DNA of 64,000 bases, taken from the NCBI GenBank assembly GCA_021234155.1, contig JAJEKV010000049.1, forward strand, positions 2,321,487 to 2,385,486, given 5' to 3'. Position 1 is the first letter of the stretch. Every line of letters starts with the position of its first letter. Made by a program: the position numbers and the translations under genes. The DNA is from Isoetes taiwanensis (lineage: Eukaryota; Streptophyta; Lycopodiopsida; Isoetales; Isoetaceae). Below are positions 42,259-56,318 of this stretch, one piece after another. Below the pieces are notes generated by a model. The model was not told the origin of the DNA, did no database searches, and saw only the letters and a list, made by a program, of their open reading frames with translations.

Positions 42259-42409
42259 ATCTAGTAGAAGACTTTGAAAGCACGTTGGTAGAGTTTGATA
42301 CTTAAAGAATTCTCGCTTACAATAATCAATGAGCCTTATCATGTTTCCTCATTACATCCCAAAGAAAAAGGGCACAACTAATTTACATCATTGATTCATA
42401 ACGAATGAA

Positions 42410-45400
42410 TCATTTTAACTCCTTTGACAAAACGGACAGAGCTGAACCCAAGGTCAGCCTTCTTTGGTTAATAAGCCTATTCAATGTACTAGGCAGATAA
42501 GAGAGTTGCCCATAATATTGGATTACAGAGTCAATAATAAGAGGCTTACTATCAAGAAGCTGAAGCTGCGATTCCAAATACCTTTTTAAAGCCACATGGC
42601 CAGAATTCCAAGTGGAAAACGCATGTGGCACTCTCATATGTTGAAATACTAATGCAGCAGCCAAAGAATACTCTTGAGCTTTGGTAAGCTCTGCAACAAA
42701 AAGTGGAAACCCGATGATAGACAGCAAAGGACAGGTGCCTTCCTCTGCGGAAGCTGATGATGTGAGATGTGCCTGTTCAACAAGGGCACCTAAAGTCACA
42801 AACAGGACCGAAACAATATTTTTGCATTTGGTATCGGAGAGCAAGCTTTTAAGGTCTCCTTCCAATAAAACAAGGGCCATATATGCAATGTCAATGCTAG
42901 TGCCTTCAGCTTCAAGTCTTGCAACTGATACTAGTGCAGATGAACGAGCTGAGGTATATGGCAGTAGTAATGCAACTTTTAAAGCAAACATGGCATCGAC
43001 CTGCCCAATTGTTGCAACAAGGTCTTCAGTCTCTTCTCCTGTAAGTAGGACTATGCCATCAGACAACCATAATTTTCTGTCTAAAACATGTAGTGCTTCC
43101 TCTAAACATCCAAAGTGGAACAGTTTCATCAATGTCATTTTCCAACAAAGATGAAAAACATGTATTCTTGGTTGGGCCGTCGAAGGTGAAAGGTCATTCT
43201 CACCTGTACAATCATCATCCTGCCATCCTAGGTCCCAAGTCTCTTGCTCTGACCATGTACCAATGCTTTCCTTTTGATCTATTTCCTTGGCATTGAAAAT
43301 CTGTCCCCACAGATCGAGAAGGGATATGACACACATAAACTGCTCTATATTGGTTACACTCTCAAGGAGAAGTGTAAAACACGAGACAGCTGCATCATAT
43401 GTTGCAAGATCTTCAGCCTTAATCTCCCTGTCCACCCAGCAGCGAGAGATTATCTTTGTCGACTTCAAAGCGTTCAAGGAGATTTCAGAATTCTTGAGAT
43501 CAAATTCAGCATTAGCTGCAAGATTCGAAAGACTGAACAATGAATTATGTCCACTTGTGTTGGAAGACGCCCAAGAGATCCTGTTCCAACTGCAGGACCT
43601 TGCATACATATCTGGTATTTCTTCTTTCGAAATCGCATGAAGCAGCTCAAAAATACATATACGAAGTTGGGGATGATTGTTCACATCCTCTGCAGCAGTG
43701 CATAGCCATTTCCAAACCTCAGAACGAAGGCAGTGTAAGACCTGCTGTTCTTGTGCATCTAATGTCTCCATGTTATCTACGTCATTACTTAGTGAAACTA
43801 GTAAACCTATGATGGGTCTTAATCCAACATGAAACTCCAAGTCACCCTGGACAGCTCTTGTTGTCACTTCCAGGATTTCATTATAAATATTCACAAGTAA
43901 AGCTGTTATCTTTGTACATTCAAGTCCATTATCCTCACCAGCAGAGCCAGTAGAGATCTCAATATCTGCAATAGGAATTTCTTTCATGTCACTTGAACTC
44001 ATATAACATTTGAGCAACCACAATATAGCTTTTAATGGACAGCCAGTGGTCACCATCTCCTTGATAAAGACCTTTATGCTAACTAAATGAAGCGTGCCTT
44101 CTTGCTCAATAACTGTTATTAACATATTTAAACCATGTTCCCCTGAAATCAAGTTCCTGCCGACGAGCTGTTCAACCGCACTGTTACACAATATAGCTTC
44201 CTTTAGCAGACAACACAAATCCTTTGACCCAAAATCCTGCTTTTCAAATACTTCGTTCAAATCATTAAAGGCTGTGGTCCACAATGACAATAAAAGGGAT
44301 AAGGCCACAGTATGTGCTCGGCCTTCACCTGTATCCATATCCATGCTACTATTGGCGAAATCCCTCTTTACAGCAGAAATGCTAATTTCTAGGAACTTCC
44401 ATAAGAAATCTTCCAGATTGATATTGGACAGGTAGCAGATGTAGGGTCTACAAATATCATATCGAGTTTTTAGGTCTTGCAAACTGATCTTTGCATGCTC
44501 AGCCAACAGCTGTTTTTCTTGATATTTTTCATTAATACCAACATTAATGCCTGAAGCAAGAACGTTCATAACAAATGAATTGACAAAGCCAATCGGTGTT
44601 GGAATGTTGCTTGGAGAACTTCCTGGAAGGAAAGAAACTGCTTCTGCAACTAACCTTGCAAGCTGCTGAAGATTTGCAGCCTGCAAGCCATGTAAGACTG
44701 AGTAAGTGAAATGATTGTAACATTTATCTGGTAAATACAGAAAGACTTAGAACTTAAGAAGCTAAAGGTTTGAATATAAAAGCTAATAGGATAATATGTA
44801 TGACATAGAAAAGGGGGAGAAAATCTTCAGCTCTGGATTTGGACAATTAAGCCACCAAACATGCATTCTAATTCTTAAATAATTCTACGTCAAAGGAAGA
44901 GGAATGGATAGTCAAAAGTTTATGGTAGACTTTTAAGCACGACATTTTTTTTCCAGCATGCATATCTACGTGAACGGCGCACATCGTCATTGTCTGCATC
45001 CGTACTTCGAAGACAAGGAAGAATGGAAAGCTTAGCATGGGCAATACTTGCAGAATATGGCGGATACAGTGATATCTTCTGCCATCTTCACAATTGCAGC
45101 CAATTATCTTATTCCATGTATGATCTGCTCTCTTTGTGTGCATTAGAGCTAAACTTACCATGATATATGCAAATGTTCAAAAACACCATGCAAAAAAACA
45201 TAAGGTCAACTTCTTAGAACTAATAATTCCAGCTTATGACTCTGTTGAGGCAGTGGTCTAAACTGGCCAGCTGCCAGAAGCTCATGAGACGGATAAATGA
45301 TTAAAGATCCAAAATTGCAATTTTCCAGGCTTTGACATGTGATATAGACTGCAGTCAATGAGATTTGCTTCAAAGATGTGAGTAAAGCCCAGTGAGTAGC

Positions 45401-48400
45401 AAGAAAATAAAGTTCGTGGATATGTAATTTAATTGGTAATGATCAGACTATCTTTGCACTATGGTGGTTACCTGATAGCTTGTTTGGTCTTCAAATATCT
45501 CATCTCCAAAGTTTGCAGAATCTAGCACGCTAGTGACTTTCGAGTTAATGTACTCAATGTCATGATCTACAAACCGTTCAAGTTCTATGCCTGGGATAAG
45601 CTCTTGCAATGTCTTTGTCCTCTGGTTCAAGTGCAGATTCTCTTCTAAATTTTTCCTCCAGTCCCTCCAAAATCCATCTTCATTTAGTGGGATTTGATCT
45701 GCAAATAAAGTCTAAGAATTAGTCCTAACACTCAAGTTATGTCAGTATGTTCTGGTCTTTTTCAGGATAAAGAGATGTAACAAGCCCATGGCTAATTTAC
45801 AGTGGTTAAATCTATTCCTTTACAATTCTTTGTTTCATGTGGTCTGTCCCACTCTCAAAGTATATGAACCACTGCATCATACCTTATTTTATACTCTACC
45901 ATCTATATTCCAAAATTAGCAGCCCTAAGCAACAATATTTAAAGCATTTACTTGATCTATCATTGGCATAATTAAAGTGGTGGAGGCATACTGACCTGCA
46001 AGTGAGATTGGATTCCCTCTTAACACATTGTACAGTAGTTCTCTTCTTTTTCTCACTTCTTTGAGTGTTTTCGATTGCTCGTGTAGTAAACTGTAAAGTA
46101 TTGCTATTTCTGTTAAATTTTTTTCATTGGCACACTCCTGTTGAAGAACTGCTGCAGCAGCATGACTGTCAGAAAAATTCAAAAGGTAACCACAGCCAAA
46201 CAAGCAGTCGTCTTTATTACTAGGATCTTCCATATTTTCATGTGTAAGCTTCGTGATTAAATCATCAGAAGGGGCAATCCGATAGTTCGCTAATCCATAT
46301 AAAACTAGAGCTGCAGCTTGAGCTTTCAAACTCCTGCATTCTTTAGAAACCAGGTACGCAGAGCTTTCAAGTTTCGCGCTCCCTGTTTGTCCTACATAAT
46401 TTCTCACATAAAATGAATCATTGGAGCTCAATTTCAACAGCCACGGCAGCTGTAAACAGGCAAATGCTACAAACTCCTTCTGCAACTTGCTTCGTTGCAC
46501 TTTTCTGAGACCATACTGGGCAACATGTGAAAGGGCATGCTTTCCAGCCTCCAATATCTTAAATTCGCTTTCATGCCCCAGATAGTCTTCTGCTCTATAA
46601 CTGTTATCATCACATATCATATTGGACGGTATTCCAGCAGCTGACAGTGATGCCAAAAGAGCATCCTGATCTGTCAAATTCACCACATAGCTTCCTGAGC
46701 ATTCACCAACCTTTAGACATTGATCTAGTAGGTCATATTCTTTCCAAGCTGACAAAAGTTCTCCAACAGACTCATCATCACAGTGACAAAGTGAGAACCC
46801 AAGAAGCTTCTTACGAGAGTGAAGATCGATTCCTTCAAATTCCGGGCCTCTTCCAATAGCTGCACATAGATCCCACACTGGTCCATGCCCCTTCTCTGCC
46901 AAACTAAGGCAAAGCTTGCAAGCAACCTCAAGATTTCCACATGCAGCTGCTTCACGTGCAATTTCTGCTTCCACGAGTGCAATATCATCAGTAGAAGTTA
47001 ATCCAAGGAGCATTGCAAGCTCCATTAGTTGATCAACCGGCAGATCAACACCTCTCTGTGCAGCTAGAGCCATTTTAATTATATCAATACGATCACTAAT
47101 TTGCCTAAATTGCATGGGAAGTAAATTTACTCCAAGTTTAGGCAAGTTAATGGTCACAGCACTTATAAGGTCACTCTCAACTTTAGATGCTGCAGTTTCC
47201 GGAAGAAGACCTAGGCATTGTTTTGCCTTTTCTATCTGCATGACAAACAAAATGATTAAGCTGCTACGCTCCATAAGGATAAAAAATACACTATAATCTG
47301 GTAGCTTTGATCCAAAACAGACAGTAAAAATGATGAAAGACCATGTGCGCAACTATTTACTCACTTCAGCGGAGTCTAAAGTGGAAGCTGAATAGAAGTA
47401 TTCCTTAGCACTTTGAATAATCAAGTTCTCTGCTTTAGCTGTTCCCCAGATTGTGCTCCCATTGCCTTTCAAATAAGCCTTCACGAGTCCAAACTTCTCC
47501 GACTTCAATAAGCCACGACAAAGTTCAAGAAGCAGAAACTCTGTATCAAGAACTGGAAAAGCCTTCTCCTGAAGGATCTGAAGATCGTGCCATAGGATAG
47601 ACCAATCATTATCTGATCTTCCTGGTTGCCTTCTAGAGAATTTTGAGAGAAGAAGTCGGATATGCTGCTTGACGCTATTTATGTCTTGTTGACACTCAAA
47701 AAAGAAGTTAATGGGCTTTGGCACCTGCACCAGCAGATCTCCAGAGAATGAGCAGTCGTTATGTATACATATTAAAACTCTTGGTTACTGCAAAGAAAAT
47801 AAATAAACTAATTACATGCATAGTAGGTCATAAGGGCTTCGTTTGGCACGCTAGAGAACTTTACTAATAAGAAAAACAGAATTTAAAGGATTTTGCGGCC
47901 TGGTATCTACAGAGACCACTAAGCTCTCCTATTTACAAGTAACTGAGCTTCCATTTTTTAGTCATGTTTTGAACAATGCTTTCTTTCTTTCTTCTCCTTA
48001 TCTGTGAGCCATTTTCGTCCCTGGCACCGCAAAAGAGTAGTTCCTGCTTAGTGATTAGATCTTAAAACATTTTAACACATCTTATCCAAGACACAATGAG
48101 TTGCATAAAGCCCTTTCTGCATTATTATGCCTTGGCCCTGTCAGTTTTATGCCCAGATTCATGCCTTATGACCATGAAAGATCTGGCTTTTGTTCTACAC
48201 AATGCATCTCTTATGCTGACACAGATAAGAAACTCATTCTTAAGTTCATTAATCTAACGTAAAGGCTGCCTGCTTCATTCTTGGAATAAAAGTTTTAGTT
48301 TTCAGATAACAAATAGTAATCCATATTCTTCCAAAGAACAGAGTATGCCAATATGCAAGCCATTTCCTCAACTGTAGCTGAAATAAATGATACAAACATC

Positions 48401-51400
48401 TTGGACAGGGATACACCCTACCTAGTAAATGTTACCGTATGTGTACCATATGTGCTCGTAAAGTATTAAATGCATAGCCAAAGGTTATCTATGGCAAAAT
48501 AAGTGTAGGTTTCCATAATAAGTCTGTTAAATTAACCATATATTTATGTGTAACAAGCCTACCTGATATTGAAACAGGAGTTGCCCTGCCAAAACATAGC
48601 CTTCGAATTTTTGTACCCAAGATTGAAGTTTGCCGATTTCACAATCCCCAGCCCATGGCTCAGTTGACAGCATGGTGACTTTATCATCAACCTGCTGCTT
48701 CACTGCATATCTTACATTTCCATGACTGTCATTCTCCCTTGGTAGGTAAGATAGTATTGCCTTCATCAATGTCCATTGGTCTACTTGAGTACAATCATAA
48801 ACACAGGCAAGTCCTGCAGCTACAATTTGAAGGTCATCCTTAAAAAATAAAGGTCTATACGGATCATCGCATGCATATTCAAATACTGCAGCACAAATGT
48901 CTAAATTTCCCCCCGCACCAAGTTCCTTTAACCATTTTGTTAAAAAGTGTTCAGAAGACCCTGCCTCAAGTCCATGCCTCTGCATAAATGGAACTCCAAA
49001 TTCCATAAGTCTATCAAGTACATCATTTTCAGTTACTCCCAGAAGCATCTTCTTGAACTTCTCATATGGGGATAATTTTTCCCATTCAGAAAGACTTAGT
49101 TCAACTGCTCCAATCTCAGAAACAGATGCAACTTTATACAGGTCAGAAATTTCTTGCCACATGTGCCTAAGGCCCTGAATGCCTTTCTGAAGTCCCAAGT
49201 CAAGAAGAGCCAGGCTGTTTTCAATTTGGCCACATACTTTATCCATGGCCCGTGCACGTTCACAATACCAGCGCTGTATAACTTCTTCACTTGGCCAAAT
49301 CAGACCTTGAGACTCTTTCACAAGATACTCAGTACAAAGAAGAAAATTCACTTCACCTTTGTGTTCCTCATCAAAATGAAGCGGATTCTTAACTCTTTCT
49401 AGGATCCTCGGATTCTCACTGAAGTCCTTGTTTCGACGTAATGGACTGACTTCCAAAAGAGAAGCCTCTGGTAGGAGTGCAGCATACTTGTTCGGGGAAA
49501 TAGTCTCAGGAATTGCATCTAGAACTTTGAGAATAGATGGCGCAAGTGTATAAACATGGCGTTTAAAGAGCAAACTAAGAGCTCCTATTCTTCCCCCTTC
49601 GGCAAACCCCATTGCAACTTTTTCTAAATCTGTAGAACGAAACACCATATACTCTTTCTCCATATACCTGCAAGGTTAAGTTGTTAGCAAGGGTTTTATG
49701 GCTGCAAATGTTAAATAAATCTTGGTTTGTTATACTATCCACTGAATAAGGCAAAGTCTTAAATAGAATGCAGAAAAGGAAGAGCAATGCGGCAAAGTCT
49801 TAAATAGAATACAAAAAAGGAAGAGCAATGCAGCTGCCTCAAAACAGCGCCCAAGAGGGGATAACCAATCTCTTTGGAAATGATTGTTTTTGAACTCCGG
49901 ATAATGTTTGCAACGGTTTTATATACATCAGATAGCCAGGACAAATGGCCTGGTTTCAAATATCAAAAGTGCATAACATTTTAATACATATGGAAGTCAA
50001 TAAGCTTTTCATTCAGATAATATGTCAGGCTTTAAGAAATACAAACCTTCCCAGGTGCATCCCTAAAAATGTGTCAAGCCTGTCCTTATATTGAAGTAGG
50101 CGCAATCTCTTCAATAAGAACCAAAGCTTATCATTGTCAAGAACATTCATTTGTTGCCCCTTTAGGTGCCGCTCTGTTTCAATCAGTCCGTACGACAATA
50201 AGGAACCCATTGCCTCTGCACTTGGACCAATTCTTGATGCACACTCACTTACAATCCACTTTGCATCTTTAACCGATTGAAGGTATTGCTGTATTGCTGC
50301 TGCCTCAAAGTCTGATTTCTGCCATTGGCTCTTGTAAACATCATCAGTATTAAGGTTGTATTTCGAGGCAAAATTAAGTGCTGTCTCGTAAGAACCACCC
50401 TCAAGCAAGATTCTATACATCTGTGGCAATGATCGTTCCACTAGAGATATCATCCTCCAACCTAATTTATCTGTTGTTTCAGGCCCACTTCTAGAGGAAT
50501 ATAACCTCTTATCTTCACTGTAACTATGTTGAAAATATTGTAGCAAAAACACGTGACCTGAAATCTCATTACTAATATAGATATCTGAGAACACAAACAT
50601 CAGAGATTGCTGGGAAAGTGCATTGAGATTGGGTACAGATATAACACTTACACATCCATCTTCATAAGCTAAGGTCAGGGCCCTATTACCCCACCAACTA
50701 ATATCCTTCAGATCTCTTCTAATATCATTGTGGCCAAGACATGTTCCAATATCGTACCTTTTGTTTTTCTCCCAACTTAAGTCAATCTTATATTTGTGAC
50801 TGTTTTGTGAGCTGATATCTCTCAAATTAAAAGGTACCCAACTTAAGCTTTGGGGCTTAAGTTCTGCTAGGTGCAATATACCAGCACTATCCAATAAAGC
50901 AAGATACTGCCCATCAGGTGATATGATAACCTTGGGCAAGAATTTTCTTGTTGTTTTGTTCAACAGGCTTGTGTGCTCTACATCACTACAGTCAATCAAG
51001 TCAATCAAGATGAATTTTCCAGGAAAACCACTCAGATTCCAAAGTGACAAAGAAGATGGTCCTGCATAACAAAATAACGAAATAAATCTTCATCGTAATT
51101 TTCAGTTGATAATGATACCACATCCTAATCAATGTAATTTCCCACTTACAGGGCACAAATTAAAACATAGATACCTGTAATTAACGATTTCTTTGAATCT
51201 ACTTTAGGAGGACCAGCGATTGTCAGAATTGATTTCTGGGGACAAAAACTTAATGAGGATACTCCATAAAGGTGCTGTTGTTTAAAATTCCAGCATTTTT
51301 CTGCGGTATTTGCAGTTGATTCCACTGTCAAGTTCCGCTGTTCTAGAATGATTCGATAAAGAGTACAGTCTGATGTAAGGACCATAACCTCATACCTACA

Positions 51401-52450
51401 TGAACAAAGAGTACCAATATAATACAGTTCAAGAAATGCATACTTTTCTCATATAAGAAATGCATACTTTTTATCCATACTTTTCTCATATAAGAAATGC
51501 ATACTTTTTATCCATGACTGGTGTGTCTGATACCATCCTAACAAACATGTCCACTGCAGAAGCTGCTCTCTTTCCAGGTATGGAAATATCCTTAATCATG
51601 TTGGCAGTGGCCGTAAGAATATATACATGATTGTGGCCACTAACAACAACAATAATATCCAAGTCTACTATCCAGCTTCCAACTAGGAACTCTTCATTCT
51701 TTAATTGCCCTGAAACATGCAAACAATAAATTTTATGGTATCAATGAATCTGCACCAGCCATCCAAGATCTAAATGGAAACGTGCTTCTGACATGTGCTG
51801 CTTATGTTGCAGTGAACTAAGTTCAAGTATTAGAAAGCTGGAGAGAGGTTACCAGAGAAAGTGCCAACAGGTTCCCGAAACTTGTCAACTTTGCTTAAAA
51901 TTGTAATATTCATTCCATGCAGTACAGCCACATATCCACCAGAAGAAGAAACAAGAAGTGGCCTTGAAACTTTAGCTGCCTGAGATTGCAACCAACCACC
52001 ACCTAACCAAGCTGGAAACAACGCTAATGAGTGAACAGTATAATTGAAATAAAAAAAGAAAAACATGATTCTACTTTTTTATTTTCTAACTATGTTGGGT
52101 TGAAAAACCTCATAAACTCATTATAAAATCCCTCAGAATAGTTTTGCGTCATACCTAATAAAGAGATGTCAATGCCATCCTTTGTTTCCTGCAAGGAGGA
52201 AAACAAACTCGTTCTTAACATAATCAGCAGAGTCAACATAATTAGCTCGTCTACTAAAATCAGCTTAAATTGTAGATATTAAGCTTTCCATAAGCTGCCC
52301 CAAAGCATTACCAGCTTAAATTTCCTAGGTTCGCAAATCAGAAGCTAAAAATGAAGTGGTCTCTACCTCATGAAGCTCTTGCACATCGGGAAAGCATTCT
52401 GCGTGCTCCGCTACTTCAAAAAAAATAGGATCCCGCTCTTCCGCAGCCAT
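42410..52450 (-). CDS. MIP2: MAG2-interacting protein 2 (NBAS/Sec39 family)
   Basis: Large subunit of the ER-localised Dsl1/NRZ-type tethering complex that receives Golgi-derived COPI vesicles, with MAG2 (RINT1), MIP1 (ZW10) and SNAREs. Exons read by eye: 52450-52367, 52188-52155, 52011-51853, 51709-51505, 51395-51175, 51061-50047, 49667-48563, 47724-47365, 47235-45996, 45698-45472 and 44680-42410; all but the bridge before the last have GT-AG ends in matching phase. The start MAAEERDPIFFEVAEHAEC resembles the plant family. Exons 2-6 form the N-terminal propeller (VAVLHGMNITIL, LSFCPQKSILTIAGPP, VISPDGQYLALLDSAG), and exons 6-10 the Sec39 helical region (ERVKNPLHFDEEHKGE, GLIWPSEEVIQRWYCERARA). 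The last exon ends LINQRRLTLGSALSVL. The visible sum is about 2306 residues against roughly 2376 in Arabidopsis. The deficit fits one or two small exons between 45471 and 44681 that I could not define. No frameshift is visible, so it is probably functional. A foldback repeat lies upstream. Confidence 0.9.
44681..45471 (-). other. MIP2 region with unresolved exon(s)
   Basis: Phase 0 ends exon 10 and opens the last exon, so any exon here must be a multiple of three. Candidates are the frame with NKIIGCNCEDGRRYHC (about 45,110-45,000), or a segment after a CTGCAG acceptor at 45,354. Both run into stops or lack clear donors. The same sequences are retained in the pseudogene copy at 30,840-31,080. 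Confidence 0.4.
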
Positions 52451-52737
52451 TGCCGAGCTACAGCTCCATCGATCTGTGTTAGAAATGGAGTTCTGATTAC
52501 AAGGCTTGCGAAATTCTTCTATCAAGGATCCCACAGCCTCAATGCTGAGGCGTGAAGTGCATGGGATGGTTGTAAACAAAAATTAGGTCACGTTGGACAT
52601 TCAGTGATCTTTGGTCAAATTGGTGTGAGAAGAAAAACTAAAAACAAGGCACTTCGGTCTCGTACAAAAAGGTCCTTCGCGTCCTACTCGCTCCTCCCCT
52701 CCTACTCCCTTTTTTTTAACATTATAAAAAAAAAAAT

Positions 52738-53060
52738 GGGAAAACTACCAAACTACCCCTATGAGTTTATGTAATTACCAAAATGCCTCATGAGTTTTAA
52801 AATTACCAAAATGCCCCTACACACCTACTACACACAAGGGCATTTTGATAATTTTGAAACTCATAATAAGGGTATTTTGATAATTACACAAACTCATGAG
52901 GGTATTTTGGTAGTTTTCCCTAAAAAAATAAGGGTCGTCCAACAAAGCCATTTTGATAATTTTGAAACTCTTAATAAGGGTATTTTGGTAATTACACAAA
53001 CTCATGAGGGTATTTTGGTAGTTTTCCCTAAAAAATAAGGGCCGTCCAACAAAGCCATTG
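52738..53060. repeat. foldback repeat upstream of MIP2
   Basis: The arm at 52738-52820 (GGGAAAACTACCAAACTACC...) is the imperfect reverse complement of 52842-52920, and that right arm is repeated directly at about 52950-53035 (TATTTTGGTAATTACACAAA). A transcript would form a hairpin of about 80 bp. It lies roughly 290 bp upstream of the MIP2 start codon and is probably a foldback MITE with a duplicated arm. Confidence 0.85.
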
Positions 53061-55620
53061 AGTCCCAACAAAAAGTTAGTGCCGTACACGTGGCAAGCGG
53101 TCCAAGGCGAAGGAAGAGCAAGGAAATTTTATTTGCTGCAAGTGCAGCTCTGCCGGAATGGAGAACTTACATCTATCATCTATAGTGGGCTACAGGCATA
53201 GAAAAGAACATGAATCACATAAACATTCCCAAAAAACAATTCCAGAAGTACAAAAAACAATCCCAAGCACAGACTGCAATGCCAAATTGAAGTGGGTTGC
53301 TCTGCACTATAAATCCAGCCCAAAACCAGACTGTCCTCTGTCAAATCCGGTCTTCTGCTTAAAAGCTAGACTTCTGCCCAAGATTCCACCTATACTTTTG
53401 TAAATCTGGTCTCTACAGCGAAGCTCCTCACCCGCTGCAACTCAAATGCAGTTTCAGGCATGTGTGTGTTAGGTTTGTGTTCAATTCTAAATGCGGGCCT
53501 GAACAAACGCCCGTAGGAGGAAGCCGCGAGATCGATAAGCCCATTGCCATCCAGATCAATTGAAGCTCACAGATTAAATATCCTAGATTCAAGCTCGCAT
53601 ATTAAAGCAGATCCCAGATTCAAGCATTTCATTCAAGCTCACAGATTAAGGATCCCTGACCCAAATTAAAAGCCAAAGCACCCCGGAACAGGGCAGAACG
53701 CCTTCAAAATTATGGCTGCCACGAAACCGGCCTCTCTTTTGTGAACTTCTGGCAAGTACAACCAGCTTCAGCTTCTGGCAAGCACAAGCGTTCTGTTGCC
53801 TTTTAAATTTGGGCCATAGCTAGCGGGATGCTTTGGCCAGACGTGAGATCCACTCATATGCTTTTTCCAATTTCGTCTACTCATATCTAATCGTTCCATT
53901 TTTCCCAATGGCTAAAAGAAACTCTATCTGACGGCCATGCTAATTTGAAACCAAAAAATTTCAACATAACGGCAAAAACAGTTATTGGGAAACCTACACA
54001 AATGGTGGCCGTTCAGGGAGAAATGGTCCAAAATTTTAAGAAGAAAGTTATTTTCCACGAATACATGTTGAAGTAATAACATTAGGGAACGGTCCCCATG
54101 TTTGGCGCACTTAGAGTCGGGTGACATGATCGGATCAACATCTAGCTTTAGATGTCAAAAACTCAAAATGGAGCGGTAACATGTAGGCTCATGACATGAA
54201 CGAATCCACATTGACATCCATCAATTTCACCGGCTTTACTCATCGGCAAACGGATTCATGTCAACGTGATTTGCTTGGATTTCAGCACGTGGCGTGTCTC
54301 AGACACTTGATAGCAATCCAAAAATTAGTGGGAAGAAGAAGAACGGCAAGACTCTGAATCTTCATGCGACCCTCTCAAAATTCCGACGTTCATGTCGACA
54401 TGAAGGAGTCGATGTTGACAGGTTCATATGACCTTACTCTTAAGAGGCTAACTGCCGTAGGTGTCCGGAAATGATCACGTGCGTCAAACTGCGGGCTTTC
54501 GCCAAAATACCAGCCAAATACCCCGAACCTTTCCTAATTCTTTGCTGCAGATCATCCCAATTGGATCGGACAGCCATTGCCCCAACTGTAGCAGAGGGAT
54601 TTACCCATTAAAGCCTAGATTTTTAGAAATCTGAATTGTGTACGTATCCGACAGGGATATCCTTCCTGGTTTGGATTTAAATTGAGTGCTTGGCTTCCTT
54701 GCCATTTAAGTCGGTTGATCTCCTGCAAAGCGTTCGAACCTCCAAGCATCGAAGATAAGCTCATGAGTTTTGCAGCATTGTCTCTTGTAGTTCGTCATTG
54801 AATGTCATCTGATTTGAGTTCTTAATTAATACATTAGACCAATCCTAGTTACCATGGATCAAGCTCGAATAACAAGCTTCCTCCGATCTGGCACACTCTG
54901 GGATTCTGCTCAATCTGGATGGAGGGCCCTCCTCCCCCAACAACGGGCCGTGATAGGGCCCTTGCAATCTGCCCAGTCCTTCGTCATTCACGATGCCCAC
55001 TACTCTGAATTCCTTCACTGTCGGGAACTGAACGGTTACCCCAGTGGAAATAACTGCTGCGATCGGGTCTTCCTTGATGGTTGAGATCTTCCCTGAGATG
55101 GTGTCTCAAGTCGAGCGGGCAAAATCTGGCACCAGTGTCATACACATCCAGATTGTGGTCACTGAGGGCGACCATGTCATGTTGCAAATACTCTGTGTAG
55201 CATTCAATCCGTTTTTCTAAAGGCCGACACTAGACGACCTCCTCCCCTCCTCTCCCCCCTCCCTCTTCCTTTGTTTTATTTTGATCAGCTGGCCTATGTC
55301 CCTTTTAACTGTAACAACCCATAGGGCTTCTTTTCTGCAATCAGAAAATGCCAAGCAGTTCTGTAAATGCAAAGTATATAAAAGTTTTCTGTCTTTTGTA
55401 TAGATAGTTGGAATGCTCTAGATTTGGTTCGTGTGCCTTATGTTGTACATGTCTCGAACTATTACATGCCAAGATGCCACCATATTCACATATCAGTTTT
55501 TTATTTAAATATGGCACTCGTAATAATATAATACACTCGAAAGAGCCAAATCACTTAGACTTTCACAGTTGTATGTTTCCAATTTGCAAACAATGTCTTA
55601 ATGTACAATTGTAGGCATGA
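53061..55620. other. no gene; short frame at 54854-55084
   Basis: A plus-strand frame (MDQARITSFLRSGTLWDSAQ..., 76 codons) has no recognisable domain; opposite frames are equally weak. Phrases such as AGCTCACAGATTAA near 53,560-53,650 repeat locally. Nothing else is recognised. Confidence 0.4.
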
Positions 55621-55889
55621 ATGAATAGAATAGAATAGAATAGAATATAGAATAGAATATACATTAACGTCCCTCAGGCCGTGAGGCCCCCGGACTTGTG
55701 TAGCATCCTGCGAGCTCCCAAAAGGTGCTGCCAACAAACAGACGCATAGGTTTATGTAGCCATCTAGCGGGCTTCTCTTGTTCTTTGTAATACCCGCATC
55801 GTGCTTATAGCTGGCTTCTTGGCCATACACAATGCATCGTTATAAACAGTTTTGAACTGTACTTTGTGGGCCTCTCTGATTCGCCTCAA

Positions 55890-56285
55890 CAGTGCTTCTC
55901 AGATTATTAGCCCTCTCTCTTTGTGCACCCCCCGGTGTCTTATTATCATCTCTTTTATAGCTTTTGCTACATCTGTGAGTGTCTCTTCTTTGTCCATCAG
56001 TGCTGGGAGTGGGAGATCCCACCTGACCTTGTTAAATTTGGACCTTATATCTGTGTAGACCGGACATTCCTTGACCATATGTGCTTCGTCTTCTATTTTT
56101 CCTGAGTCACATAGTCGACATATTCGCTCTGCTCTATCCATTTTTCTCCATCTATCTTTCTCAATTCGGAGGTCGTGGCTCCCCATTCTGAACCTAGCCA
56201 GCGTTCCTCTGTTGCTCCTATTCAACATGTTGCTTTTGTATGTGATATGTCCTATCTGTCCCCCTGGGTTGAAGGCTCCCAATAG
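55890..56285 (-). pseudogene. LINE ORF2 C-terminus with zf-RVT knuckle
   Basis: The frame contains GTLARFRMGSHDLRIEKDRW and ICRLCDSGKIEDEAHMVKEC, the C-x2-C...H-x4-C zinc-binding region typical after plant-type LINE reverse transcriptases. The same motif is seen in the LINE at 16.1 kb. It continues to a basic end (IRHRGVHKERG). Separated from the RT by frameshifts. Confidence 0.8.
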
Positions 56286-56318
56286 CCAGTCTACTTTAGG
56301 CCCTGTGTGCTGTGCTAG

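Noticed and set aside
42681-43640. Plus-strand open frames of 117-157 codons
   Set aside because: Antisense shadows of the last MIP2 exon, which has a clear protein signature and correct phase.
52817-53089. 90-codon minus frame upstream of MIP2
   Set aside because: Lies wholly in the foldback repeat; its repeated peptide reflects the duplicated arm.
54854-55084. Possible host gene start (MDQARITSF...)
   Set aside because: No domain, no splice partner, and the frame quality is no better than the opposite strand.
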